64,000 bases of DNA, taken from NCBI GenBank assembly GCA_028551475.1, contig CM052362.1:19574021-19638020 (forward strand), read 5' to 3'. Under the pieces are notes generated by a model. That model saw nothing but the letters and a program-made list of their open reading frames with translations, did no database searches and was not told where the DNA came from. Source of the DNA: Casuarina equisetifolia (Eukaryota; Streptophyta; Magnoliopsida; Fagales; Casuarinaceae). Made by a program: the position numbers and the translations under genes. Positions 11,088-22,500 of the stretch are shown piece by piece. Each line of letters opens with the position of its first letter. Within the stretch, counting starts at the first letter, position 1.

Positions 11088-14000
11088 ATGTCAATCCTCT
11101 GTGGCGTCCCTCTCCTCGAGTGTGTCTATTGTCTGGCATGTGCCCGGTGGGCTTGGAAACGATGTCTCCACACCGCAGGACATGATAGTGAGACTTGGGG
11201 CCTTGCTACAGCAGAAGAATTTGAGCCTGTCCCTCGCCTTTGTCGCTACATTCTATCTGTATATGAAGATGATCTAAGGAACCCCAAATGGGCACCTCCA
11301 GGTGGATATGGAATTAACCCGGATTGGTTAATTCATAAAAAAAGCTATGAAGATACTCAAGGACGGGCCCCTCCATATATATTATATCTTGATCATGATC
11401 ATAATGATATAGTTCTTGCCGTTAGGGGTTTGAATTTGGCCAAAGAGAGTGATTATGCAGTTCTACTAGATAATAAGCTGGGGAAGAGGAAGTTTGATGG
11501 TGGGTATGTACACAATGGGCTCTTGAAGGCAGCTATTCGGGTTTTGGACGCAGAGCATGAGACTCTGAAGGGTTTGATGGAGAAGTATCCAAATTATACT
11601 TTAACTTTCGCGGGGCATTCCCTTGGATCTGGTGTTGCAGCTTTGTTGACAATGGTGGTTGTGCAGAATCTGGATATGTTGGGAGGCATTGAAAGGAAGA
11701 GAGTCAGGTGCTATGCAATTGCACCAGCGAGATGTATGTCGCTGAATTTGGCAGTCAGATATGCAGACGTCATCAATTCTGTCGTGCTACAGGTAAGTTT
11801 ATATTTTTCTCTGCTGTATTTATTTAAGTAGTTTATAGTGCATCTTTGTAGCCTTAGTGTCATGTTAGACTTGTCTGCATTTTCATGGCCTACCATATTC
11901 CTGTACTACATTAGAGTGTGCTAGCATCTAAATCCTCATGTCGTATTAAATGTGTTTGTTGGTGAAGCTGGTAGTAGTAGTATTGTCTTAAAAGATCATA
12001 AGAGAGACAAATTTCTTGAAAGTTCTTTTATCATTAAAAATTGTTCTGAACTTCTCTCATGTTTTCTATATTTGGACGTATTGTCCCCATTAAGAAGCCC
12101 TGTAGCCAACACACATCTCTAGCGTGAGACTTCTTGCTGTCTGTCTTCTTGGTTAAGAGAATCTGAACTTGTGCAATAGGAGCAAGGTTTAAACTGTTGT
12201 TTTATGATAAAATTGCTTGGATATTACTTTTGATGACAATAGAGTCAAAGTATTAAGCACATCCATAGACAGGACTTTAGGTTAGTGACTAAAACGAAAG
12301 AATTCCTTTGTGGAGCCTGCTCTCTAATATATGCTCATAGAGGGAATTCAGACTTATTACTGCAGGTTTTCATCAGGAGAACTTTTTTCTCAGGTTGAAG
12401 TTTGCTGCTTAGAAAAGAAGAAGAATGTTTGGCATAAATACAGCACTGATCAAGCATATAGTGTTCAATGTGACAGTGGTTCATTTGGTCAGACTGCATG
12501 TACGAGCATCACTAGATCATTCGGAGAAACGAGTTTCTGTGTGAAGATGGAATGCATTTCCTGCATTAATGATATAACCGATCATAGATGAGCCTGACTA
12601 AATGTCCTTGGTCAGTACCAAATCCATCAGATAAGAAACAGATTTTGAACAAATCGCCATTAATTATGGAGGGGACTGAAGCAGCTTGGTTGTCCCTTTC
12701 TAGGAAGGGAATTTCCCTGGCAATTGCATTTTATGCACTCGCAATGAAGATGACATTTCATTTTAGTGGACTCAAACCCTCTAATGAAAAAGACATCATA
12801 TATGACAATGAAGCTTTCAATCATTTGTGGGATTAGGATCTGTATCTAAGGGCATGGTATTGCGTTGATACGTATAGGGCAATTCATGTGGCGATGTAAA
12901 AAAACTAAAACAATGTGTTTCTGTTTATAAAACACAACTGAAAGGTGCATATGCTAGTATATCTGAAATGAAAACAGGCTATAACTGGTTATCCCGTCAA
13001 ACAGGATTGAGTGATGAATGATCTGGTCCGTGTTGCAGCTTTATTTGCTGTCTCAGTATTTTAGTTTGGTAACGCTTAAGCATAAGAGATCTGAATAATC
13101 AGATAAATCTAACAATCATAAGATAGTGGAAACTTTTACTTGGATGTGTCTACAGATCTATAGCAAATTTAATTCAGATAACCTGCATTGTTTACCAGGA
13201 TGACTTCTTACCACGAACAGCTACACCCTTGGAAGACATCTTCAAGTCACTTTTCTGGTAGAGTTGGGCTTCTTCACATATATCAATTGTTGCCTTTTTT
13301 TTTTTTTAAAAATCCATTAAGTGCTTTAAGTTGAGGATTTTATTAATTCCAAACCAAAATATTGTCTTGTTGAGCGAAGCAGATAACCACACGCTGTGGC
13401 TCTCTCTCTCTCTTTGCCCTCTTTCTTCTTCTTTTTTTTTGTTTTCCCCTTCAAAAAAACCCTTGAATTTTTTGTTATGACTTTTCTTTGCAAAAGCTTT
13501 GACTTTTCCTTTTACCTCATTTTGATACTCAAAATAGATTTGAAGGCTTAGACAATGTTCTGGTAACTTGAACTGTATCATCTCATTGTTGATTTTGGTT
13601 TATTAATATCCCTGCCGTTTCTTTTTATTAATAGCTTGCCATGCCTGTTGTGCTTGAGATGCATGAGGGATACGTGTATACCTGAGGAGAAAATGCTCAA
13701 AGATCCAAGAAGGCTATATGCACCTGGTCGCCTTTATCACATCGTTGAGAGAAAGCCTTTCAGGTACTTGTTTTTTGTCATACGCTGCATTGGTCCCTAA
13801 TTTACTCAAGGAAGGAAACCATTTTTCTTAGAGGTTCAAGACATTGGGCATTCGTGCATATCACTTTTTCTTATAGATGCAGCATGCCACAAATTTTTGA
13901 TTCTAAGGTGAAAATTAAAGCAACTGCCTCCATATAATAACATTTTTAAAATAGGAGCTGAAAGTTTACTTGATGTTTTGAGAATTACATTAGTCTATTC

Positions 14001-14732
14001 TGAATAGCAGTAAAAAGGTCAAGCTTCAATCTTTGATGTACATGCAACATAAGTAATTTCTTTAACAGGATGGGTAGAGTTCCCCCAGTTGTAAGGACAG
14101 CAGTACCAGTAGACGGGAGGTTTGAGCATATAGTTCTTTCTTGTAATGCAACTTCTGACCATGCCATCGTTTGGGTAGAGAAAGAAGCTCAGAGAGCACT
14201 GGATGTAAGTTTTCTGATTCTGTTTCTTGTCAGTAACAGTTAATGACAATAGTAAATAGGCGATCCAATTTTTAGAATTCAGACTATTTCCATTCTTCTA
14301 GCTTGGGAGATAACAGGTCAAAGAGTATCTAATGGAAGACACTTGTACAATTGAAAATTTCTGTCACTGACCTCTGTATTATTCTTTCATTGACCTCAGT
14401 TGATGCTTGAGAAAGATCGGATCACGGAAATTCCAGCAAAGCAAAGAATGGAGCGACAGGAGACTCTAGCTAGGGAACACGTTCAAGAGTACAAGGCTGC
14501 ACTGCAGAGGGCTGTTACACTGTCAGTGCCGCATGCATATTCCCCTTCACAGTATGGAACTTTCGCTGAGCATGAGGAAGGAGAGCAGTCGGACATATCA
14601 GCTGGTGAACCTTCTTCAGGTCCATCCGGCAAAAAGAAGACAGCAGAAAGCTGGGATGAAATCATGGAGCATCTCTTTGAAAGAGATGAGTCAGGTCAAA
14701 TTGTGCCCAAGAAATCACCTGGGCGAGATTGA
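11088..14732 (+). CDS. Class 3 lipase with lipase_3 N-terminal domain (mono/diacylglycerol lipase-like)
   Basis: Five coding exons: 11088-11792, 13199-13257, 13635-13763, 14069-14204 and 14400-14732, giving 453 residues. The nucleophile motif GHSLG is at residues 176-180 with Ser178, inside the conserved YTLTFAGHSLGSG. The N-terminus begins with a short hydrophobic cysteine-rich stretch, typical of plant proteins annotated as calmodulin-binding heat-shock protein or diacylglycerol lipase-like. After the alpha/beta core a cysteine cluster (CLPCLLCLRCMRDTC, residues 255-269) could be acylated or membrane-associated. The C-terminal 110 residues are charged and acidic, rich in Ser and Glu. By family it should hydrolyse mono- or diacylglycerols at a membrane; the exact substrate cannot be read from sequence. 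The start is the first ATG after the leader-intron acceptor and matches the usual MSILCG start of this family. Confidence 0.88.
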
Positions 14733-15635
14733 TATGTCATACAAATACCATACGAGAAAATTGAAGAGTCTGTGAAGAACCGCATTCATTGATTTTTTTT
14801 GTTCCGTTGTATCTTAACTTGTGCTTGGCTGCCTTCATTTATCCCCAAACATCGGAGAAAGAGTTTTTTGAGCAGGCAAAATAATTCAATTCTATTGCAT
14901 TTCGACAATCCCATAGTATCAGCGTATCGTTGTAGATTTCTAAAAAGTGTTGTCAACATTTACCAGTAGACAATGTGAATGATGATTTTCCTATTGTCAT
15001 CAAATTACCAGGACTTAGAAATTGAGCCCAATGAAAGGTGGAGAGGTCTAAGCAACCTTCTTTTGTTTATTTTTAGTATATTTTAGGGAAGGTTAGCAAG
15101 ACAATTTAGTCATATAAGGAAACTTGATTTTTTTTTATTGAATTAATCTTTTGAAATATAACTCAAGTTCGTGCCTCACTCATAATAAGCCAATTTTACC
15201 ATATAAAAATATTTAGTTATTCCTCTTATTGAGACAGTTTTGTGAGACTAAAGGATGCGGTGACATTTTGAAGAAGACGAGAAGAGGCCATTATCAAATA
15301 AAAAAAGGGAATTGTCATATTTTCTTGATTCTTTATTGGGGATTTGAAGAAATAAATTACAATGAAACTGTTGAAATATACAAAATAGTTCACCATGTCT
15401 CTAGCAACACACACCAAATACAAGTGGAGGGGCGTTGGGTGTGTTTCGGTTGGTTACCCAAAGCATGGCATCTCAAGATAAAAAAGGAATTTGAACAGGT
15501 CCTGTGAGTCCTTCTGGTACCTCTCCGTCCAGCCTACAAGGCAAGAAAGAATCAAAAGCAGCAGGTTTTCCTGAATTCTTGGCTCCGACCGACGACATTT
15601 TTGTTGGGTTTTCATCCTCCTCCTCCCACTCATCA
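14733..15635. other. Intergenic region between lipase and P4H-like gene
   Basis: Contains the lipase 3' UTR and the promoter and leader of the next gene. The segment 15060-15420 is AT-rich with no exon I recognise. The region 15500-15635 reads open in frame with the following start codon but has no upstream in-frame ATG, so it is treated as 5' UTR. Confidence 0.5.
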
Positions 15636-18097
15636 ATGGCGTCCCTTCTTTCAATTCTCCTTCTTCTTTTGGCGTTTTCGTCTTCTTTCCTGAGCTGTTT
15701 CGCAGACAGGTGAAAAAATCCATTTCGGCTTTTTTACATTTGAGAAACAACCGATTGTTCTGGCGTATCGCTATGAACTAAACAAAATACATTATGTGCG
15801 TCGTTAATTTTTGTTCAAGCATTACAGAATTCTGGGAATTCTTAGCGAAAGTTCAGGATTCATTGTGTTCTTGATATGGGTTTTTGTTAAATATGTACTA
15901 TATGTGATTGTGTATTGTTTTAGTCCCGGGTACTGAATTTTTATGCTCGGAATTCATACTGTTATCGGTACTCTTACTCTAGCTATGCCTGCATTTCTCA
16001 GTTGTGGGTTTCATCTTTTCTTTCTATTATAATTACTTTCTATTTCTGAGTAACCTTTTCTTTCTCTTTGTCTCTTGAATCTTAGGAGTTCCTTGTATAG
16101 ATTTATATGATGCTGTTTTTGATGTGCGTTTAGTCTAGGAGGTTACTCTCTGTATTGGCACGTTTCTGTGTCTTCTAATGTGCATGCTTTATCGTAGAAG
16201 TTTATGCTGAAATTGCTTTTGTAGTGTTCCAAAATCTGCATCTTGATGGAAGAATTAATTCTACATTCCCTTCTTCGATATCTTAGTGAATTACCTTAGT
16301 TCTGCACCCGTATCTCTGTAGAAAGGGGAATGCCTTCACCTTTCTTTGTGCGTCCCCATTCTGAGATGTGTTTATTATACTAGCCTGAAAATTTGCGCTT
16401 GCTGACAAGTGTTCTTTCTTGTTTTTATTCTAATCATCTTTTGTTGCAACTTTTGTTCAGCAGCCGGAAGGAATTAAAGGATAAGGGACGCAAGGAAGAA
16501 ACTGGCATACAGTTGGGCCAATTTGTTGAATCCTACAGGATTGACCCATCCCGGGTTGTCCAACTCTCTTGGCAACCAAGGTCAGGTATTTTGATGCACT
16601 CGTCTTTTCTTCTTTGATTGTTACATGAAATGGCTGATAATACGGTTTGACGTTGACATCCTTCTGATAATCTGCAACATGCTGGATACAGACACCTTTT
16701 CTCCACAAAAAGGGGAGAATAATTTAGGGAACTTTATCTTAGAAGAATATAATTATGCCCACTTGCTCTGAAATCTGATGCTGTCTTTCTTCTGATAGGG
16801 TTTTCTTATATGAGGGTTTTCTTTCGGGAGAGGAGTGCGACCACTTAATTTCTTTGGTAATGACCCTTGTCTTCAATTTCAACATCTTGTTTTATGATGC
16901 TTGCACGGGTTCAAAAATGTGTTTTACACGTAGGGTCATGGAGTGAAGACAACTTTGGGCAGTCACAACAATTCCGAGCATGTTGTCTCAAACCAGAATC
17001 TTACAAGTTCAGATATTCCCTTGCTCCCAGAAGTGAGTTTCCATTTGTTCCCAATTTTAAAATGAGTTCTTTTCGAATACCGTAGGCATAGGAGTATCAA
17101 ATTGATGTAGCCTGAGGTTCCTTCCTTCTGGGGACTAATTGAACTATAATCATATCAGTACTAATGAACAAAATTTTAGTTGGTAACTGATTTAAAATAA
17201 TGTCAACTCCTTAGTGACAAATGCTGAGATTGCTGCTTTCTGCTCTCTGCTATCTACTGGCTGCTATGCTGTGATCTTACAAAATAGATATTAATTGCAA
17301 CGTACTTTTATTTCTAGGATGATGTAGTTTCACGGATTGAGGAACGAATTTCAGCTTGGACTTTCCTTCCCAAAGGTACTTCATTCCTAGTCCTTGTCTT
17401 CCTAGAACAGGTGTCTTGGTATTGATACCCTTTGTGGTGTGTTGCTTTATGATATCACTTGATATTTCATTGTCTTTCAGAGAACAGCAGGCCTTTTCAG
17501 ATTCTGCATTATGGGGTTGAGGAGGTTGGACAGAGCTACGATTATTTTGATAACAGATCCACTGTGGAATCAACCACGCCGTTGATGGCAGTAGTTGTTT
17601 TGTACCTCTCTAATGTCACTCGGGGTGGTCAGGTTCTCTTTCCTAAGTCAGAGGTAAGAGAGAAACAAAACTTAAACTTGTTATGATGATCATGATTACT
17701 AGTTGATGAATTCACAAGTTCTTATTAACTGCTATTGAAACTTTCTCAGCGGGGTAGCAGTTGGTCCGATTGTTCAAGTAGTGACATCCTGAGACCTGTT
17801 AAAGGAAATGCTATTCTGTTTTTCACTCTCCATCCGAGTACATTTCCTGACAAGAGTAGCTCCCATGTTAGATGCCCTCTCCTTGAGGGAGAAATGTGGT
17901 ACGCCAACAAATTCTTCCACATAAGACCCGTTCGTGGTGAAAATGTCTCATCTGAATCGGAGGGCACTGAATGCACTGACGAAGATGTTAGCTGTTCCAG
18001 TTGGGCCACCTTGGGGGAATGTCAGAGAAATCCAGTGTTCATGATTGGTTCCCCTGATTATTATGGGACGTGTAGGAGGAGCTGTAATGCTTGTTGA
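15636..18097 (+). CDS. Divergent prolyl 4-hydroxylase-like protein with ShKT domain (P4H12 type)
   Basis: Seven coding exons: 15636-15709, 16461-16580, 16799-16856, 16934-17032, 17318-17375, 17481-17653 and 17750-18097, giving 309 residues. The N-terminus is a hydrophobic signal peptide or signal anchor (MASLLSILLLLLAFSSSFLS), so the protein enters the ER. The central part is the 2-oxoglutarate/iron dioxygenase fold of plant P4Hs (YEGFLSGEECDHLISL, VVLYLSNVTRGGQVLFP). The C-terminal 40 residues form a six-cysteine ShKT domain (GSPDYYGTCRRSCNAC). In ordinary P4Hs a GQKYEPHFDYF-type stretch supplies the first iron histidine and the aspartate. Here it reads GQSYDYF, four residues shorter, with serine where the histidine should be. 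The distal His and Lys region (HVRCPLLEGEMWYANKFF) remains. From memory, Arabidopsis P4H12 has the same change. Normal proline hydroxylation is therefore doubtful. The start is the ATG that opens the signal peptide. Confidence 0.85.
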
Positions 18098-18989
18098 TTT
18101 TCAACCTCTAATGTTTCTCTTCCCCACAGTTCGAAGCTTATATTATAACTCTTATCATAAATCTGTAGTCAGCTGTTGATCTTGCATAGCTTAGGAAGAT
18201 AATGGAGAAATTAGTTTGTAACACCTTCAATATTGTGAATGAAAATGTCCTAATATTAATATCCCTGGAAAAATTAGTTTGTAACACCGTCAATATTCTA
18301 TGCATCCGTCAGGCTTTGGCCAGTTTCCAAGTTGATTGTTGCCTTTAGGATTTCACTATAGTAAAATAAATTTCTTGACACTAAAAAATGATACCGATTT
18401 GTTTAAACTGGAGGAAAAGAAACTTATCAGATGAAAACCCCACAAAGAGTGTGACACATTGTCAAAGAGTGATCACTTTGAACTCTTGACCTTTGCAGGT
18501 GATGTAATACAGCAGCCATAACCAACAGCAGATTGGAAGAAGACTCGCAGTGGCCCATTTCATAGTAGGCGCACCCACTGTCTAAAACAATTTCTCAAGA
18601 AGGGATCAAAAAAGGGGGAAAGGGGAGTGAACTCAATATGCAGAACACACAAAGCACTTATTTGCAGAACATTGCAATTATTTATTTATTGATGCCCATG
18701 GCGAATTCTATGGAATATTTCGAATAGCACACAGAGGTTCTTCAGAAGCTGCTATGGTGGTTCCAAAATTCGACTCCGAAGGCACAGTTACAGCTTCACA
18801 ACATATTCGAAGCCAACTCTGAGTTTACAGCGGAAGATTTTACTAAGAACTGATTTATGCCGAAAACCAAAATTATTCCAAATACTCAGCAAAGCTGATG
18901 AAAAATCGATACAAAAACAAATACCCAGTTGGGAATTATACATCAAAGCCAAGAACTTTGGTCGTCAGAGACCAGAGACGGTACCAGCC
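18098..18989. other. 3' UTRs of convergent P4H-like and CHCH-like genes
   Basis: About 0.9 kb between two convergent genes. A 28-bp stretch (ATTAGTTTGTAACACC, then a TCAATATT) occurs twice, near 18211 and 18272, as a small local duplication in the likely P4H 3' UTR. No further gene is visible. Confidence 0.5.
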
Positions 18990-19196
18990 TTAAGGTTTTG
19001 AGTCAGAGTCTTGAGACGGAATTGGCTTCTTCAGAGAACATGAAGACTTGAAAGCCTCAATTTGAGATTGGCATTTCACATAGTCCCCCTTGTTTTCCTC
19101 CAAGCACTTCTTTAACGCCTCAACATCGCAGGGCGACATTATCTTCTTCGCGCTGTTGCTCTCAGCCTTCTCGTCCATTGGCAGCAGTCCAAGCAT
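18990..19196 (-). CDS. Small CHCH-like four-cysteine protein
   Basis: A single-exon frame of 68 residues from the ATG at 19196; a second in-frame ATG at 19178 would give 62 residues. The centre reads CDVEALKKCLEENKGDYVKC and continues to another cysteine, so four cysteines are spaced C-X7-C-X10-C-X10-C within predicted helices. This resembles the small Cox19-like CHCH proteins of plants, which fold as disulphide-linked helical hairpins in the mitochondrial intermembrane space. The spacing is not the textbook twin CX9C, so the assignment is tentative. The tail is short, charged and serine-rich. The gene is divergent from the kinesin gene with about 385 bp between start codons. Confidence 0.62.
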   Translation of the reverse strand: MLGLLPMDEKAESNSAKKIMSPCDVEALKKCLEENKGDYVKCQSQIEAFKSSCSLKKPIPSQDSDSKP

Positions 19197-19581
19197 CAAC
19201 AGCCAGGGAGGTTGCGGGTTTATTGGGGTTTTGCTTTTAGAAATTACGATTTGTCTCCTACCTACTCACTCTAATTATGATTTACCCCCTATCTTTTAAA
19301 AGATTATATACTGGACTACCCGGAATTAAAACGCTACCGTTTAATAGATTGCCTTGCGGCGTGGCCCATTACTGGGAGCGTGAGCGCCAGCTCAGAAAAA
19401 AATTCGAAAACGCTGGTACTCTCAAACGGCTACTTCGTTTTCCAAAGCAGCAAATAAAAGAAAAGGAATTCCAAATCTGAGTACGAATCCGTAACCCCTC
19501 TCTTCTCAACGCTCCACTTTCACTTTCTTTCAGAAACTTCACACTTTCAACCCTCTGTCTGTCTTATCTCTGAGTGATTCA
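19197..19581. promoter_or_regulatory. Short divergent promoter region (CHCH-like / kinesin)
   Basis: Only 385 bp separate the start codons of two divergently oriented genes, so the two promoters and 5' UTRs must share this interval. A CT-rich leader (about 19495-19570) precedes the kinesin ATG. No definite TATA box could be fixed for either side. Confidence 0.5.
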
Positions 19582-22500
19582 ATGGCTTCGACGCCATCCA
19601 AGGCCACCGCGTGTCGGAAGGTTCGGGTCGTTGCCAAAATCCGAGGTTTAACCCCATCCGAAGCTCAGATGCCAACTAGCTCCGGGATGTCGACGGCCCC
19701 GTGGATCTCTGTGAACAAGCCCAACGGGGAGGCTTCCGACAGCGTTACCATTTCCTTCCAACACCAGCCGGGAAGGTACTACTACTTCAATACTGTTTCT
19801 TGTTTTCTGTTTCCGGTACGAGAATTTGAATTTCCTTGAATCTCTGGGGTTTCGGATTTTGTGACCATCTTGAATTAGTTTGGTATTTTCAAGATTTTAT
19901 TCCGGCGTGATGGATTTTGCTAAAGAAAGAAAACATGCTTCGTTTGGTAGCGGATGCATATTTGATCTTCAAGGGCTAATTTGATAGAACTCTAAGGAAA
20001 TGAATAAATAGATCTTGGAAGTGTGGGTCGTATCATTGTAATTGGATGTGCAATATTTGAAAAACATGACTCATATAATTTTTTACATATAGGAAATCTG
20101 AGCTGAGAAAATTTAGATGTTCAAAGGAAATTCAAAATCTATGAATATTGGGCTTTTCAACTCTTGGAACTCTATGATTAACAGCTCAATCAGGGATTGA
20201 AAAGGAAAGGATATTATGCTTGGTTTGTGCGCCTAGGGAGGCAGAAAAAAGTCGTAGTTAGTCTCTGGTGGCTTGTGAGACGGGTTAGGAAGAGAAAAAC
20301 GAATGGAAGGTGAAATTTGTGATTTCAATTATACATTATTTGGCAATTGAATGGGGGGTTTTTTAACTCTTGATTAGGAATTGAAATGGTGGCTTGTGAG
20401 ACGGGTTAGGAAGAGAAAAACGAATGGAAGGTGAAATTTGTGATTTCAATTATACATTATTTGGCAATTGAATGGGGGGTTTTTTAACTCTTGATTAGGA
20501 ATTGAAATGGCTGACCATTTGGAAAATTTTGCAAAAAGAAAAACAGAATTTGTCGTTTTAAATTTATTGGGACTTTAGGCTAAGTTTATAGGAGCTTGTG
20601 CATAGATGATTTGATCAACGAAATTTTCCTTTCCTACTCATCTCACTAGTCAACAAAGTTGTAGTCAGTCACTTTGGCTTCATTTGGTTTTGTAAAAGAT
20701 TTTGAGAAACAACAAACTATTTTAACTCATCTTACTAGTCAACAAAGTTGTAGTGAGTCACTTTGGCTTCATTTGTTTGTAAAAGATTTTGAGAAACAAA
20801 AAACTATTTTGAATTCTGGACTACTTTGATAACGCAGACCAATATAATTTAAATTGGTGGTATTGACACATCTTTGTAAAGATTTAAAAACTGAGTGTAT
20901 AAACTAAATTTTGGTTTCTTTTAATTTCCTTGTTTCTTATGAGAAATGGAGGTTTAGGATTTGTTTCCTGAATTTTGTGATTTAGCCCTTGATAGTTATT
21001 GATGAAGATTTAAACTTCTTGTTTCTTTTTTCTTTTCACTTTTTTTTTTTAGTAATCATATGAGTACAATGTGTAAGTTTTGTCTCTTTTCTTCTTTGGT
21101 AGTCGGAAGGAGCATTGTGACATTGACTATTGTTATGAGCAAAGCAAAGACAATGATTTGATATTCTCTAGAGAGATAAAGCCTTTGATTTTGAAGCTTT
21201 TTGAAGGATGTAATCCCACTATTATTGCAATTGGAGCAAGAAATAGTGGAAAGACTTACATAATTCAGGTGGGCTTCTCCTTTCCCAGTGTCTCTTTTCA
21301 TGGTTAGATGGTAGGTCATTTTTTATAGAGATATGGTTGACTTATTATGATTGATCGAATTTTGAAGGGATCTAATGAGAAACCAGGTTTGGCAACACTA
21401 GCCATGGCTGAAATTCTCTCTATGGCTGAGCAAAATGGGAAGTCAATTGCTATATCTTTCTACGAGATCTATCAGGAGCATGTTCATGATCTTTTGGATC
21501 CAAAACGGGGAGCAGTTTTGGTATTGGAAGATAAAGGCAAAATCCAATATAAAGGGCTTTCTCAGGCAAGTGATATGTTGTTTTCCAATAAAGCGAATCA
21601 GACAAGAACATGAGAACATATTTTTCTTTTATTCAGTCTTTATGATGTTACTTTTTAACTCCTTCCAGGTTCCTATCAAATCTATCACAGAATTTCACAA
21701 ACTGTATCTTAGTTGGTGTGATTCACATAAACCTGTTCAAAAGATAGCAAGTGAACTTCCTCGCAGAAGCCACAGGGGTTTAATAGTACACTTATTATCC
21801 CCCACTGCAAATTCAGACCCTCATCTTGTAGGCAAGATGAATTTCGTTGACTTAGCAGGTTTTCCAAACTTTCAATGCTTATGTTGACAGTGTTATTTCT
21901 AGTATTTGTCTGCTGCTGATGTATGCTTTACTGCCTTTTGTCAGGCTACGAGGATGCCAGAAGAAAGAGTGTTGATGGTCTTAATCTTGTTGAGAGTACC
22001 AAAATTAATAAGTCCATATATGCAGTGTATAATGTCGTCTATTCATTGAATGCAAATGAAAATCATGTGCCTTACCGAGAAAGCAAAGTTACTCACATGT
22101 TAAAAGATTCTTTGAGTGGGACGAATAGGATTTTGATGATCACTTGCTTGGTAATGCTTTCAGTTTTCACTCAATGAGACCATTTGAGTGTATAATGTCG
22201 TCTATTCACTAATTTTTATTTTTAAATTATTCTTTTTCCATCGTGTAGAAGCCCTCTTTTTGCCAAGATTCTTTATGTATGCTTAGTTTAGCATCTCGGT
22301 CTTGTCAAGGCCTTAACCGAGTCACAGACTCAACAAAGAAAGCCAAAAGTTCTGCAAGACCAGTGGTGCCTTCTTCACAAAAGAGCCGACTACCTGGAAG
22401 TGTTTCCACCACCATGAAGAAATATCCTTCCTCACAAACGCATTTTTCTGAAAAGAAAGTCAATGGAATGCCTTTCACAATGAAAGGAAGGTATATTTGA

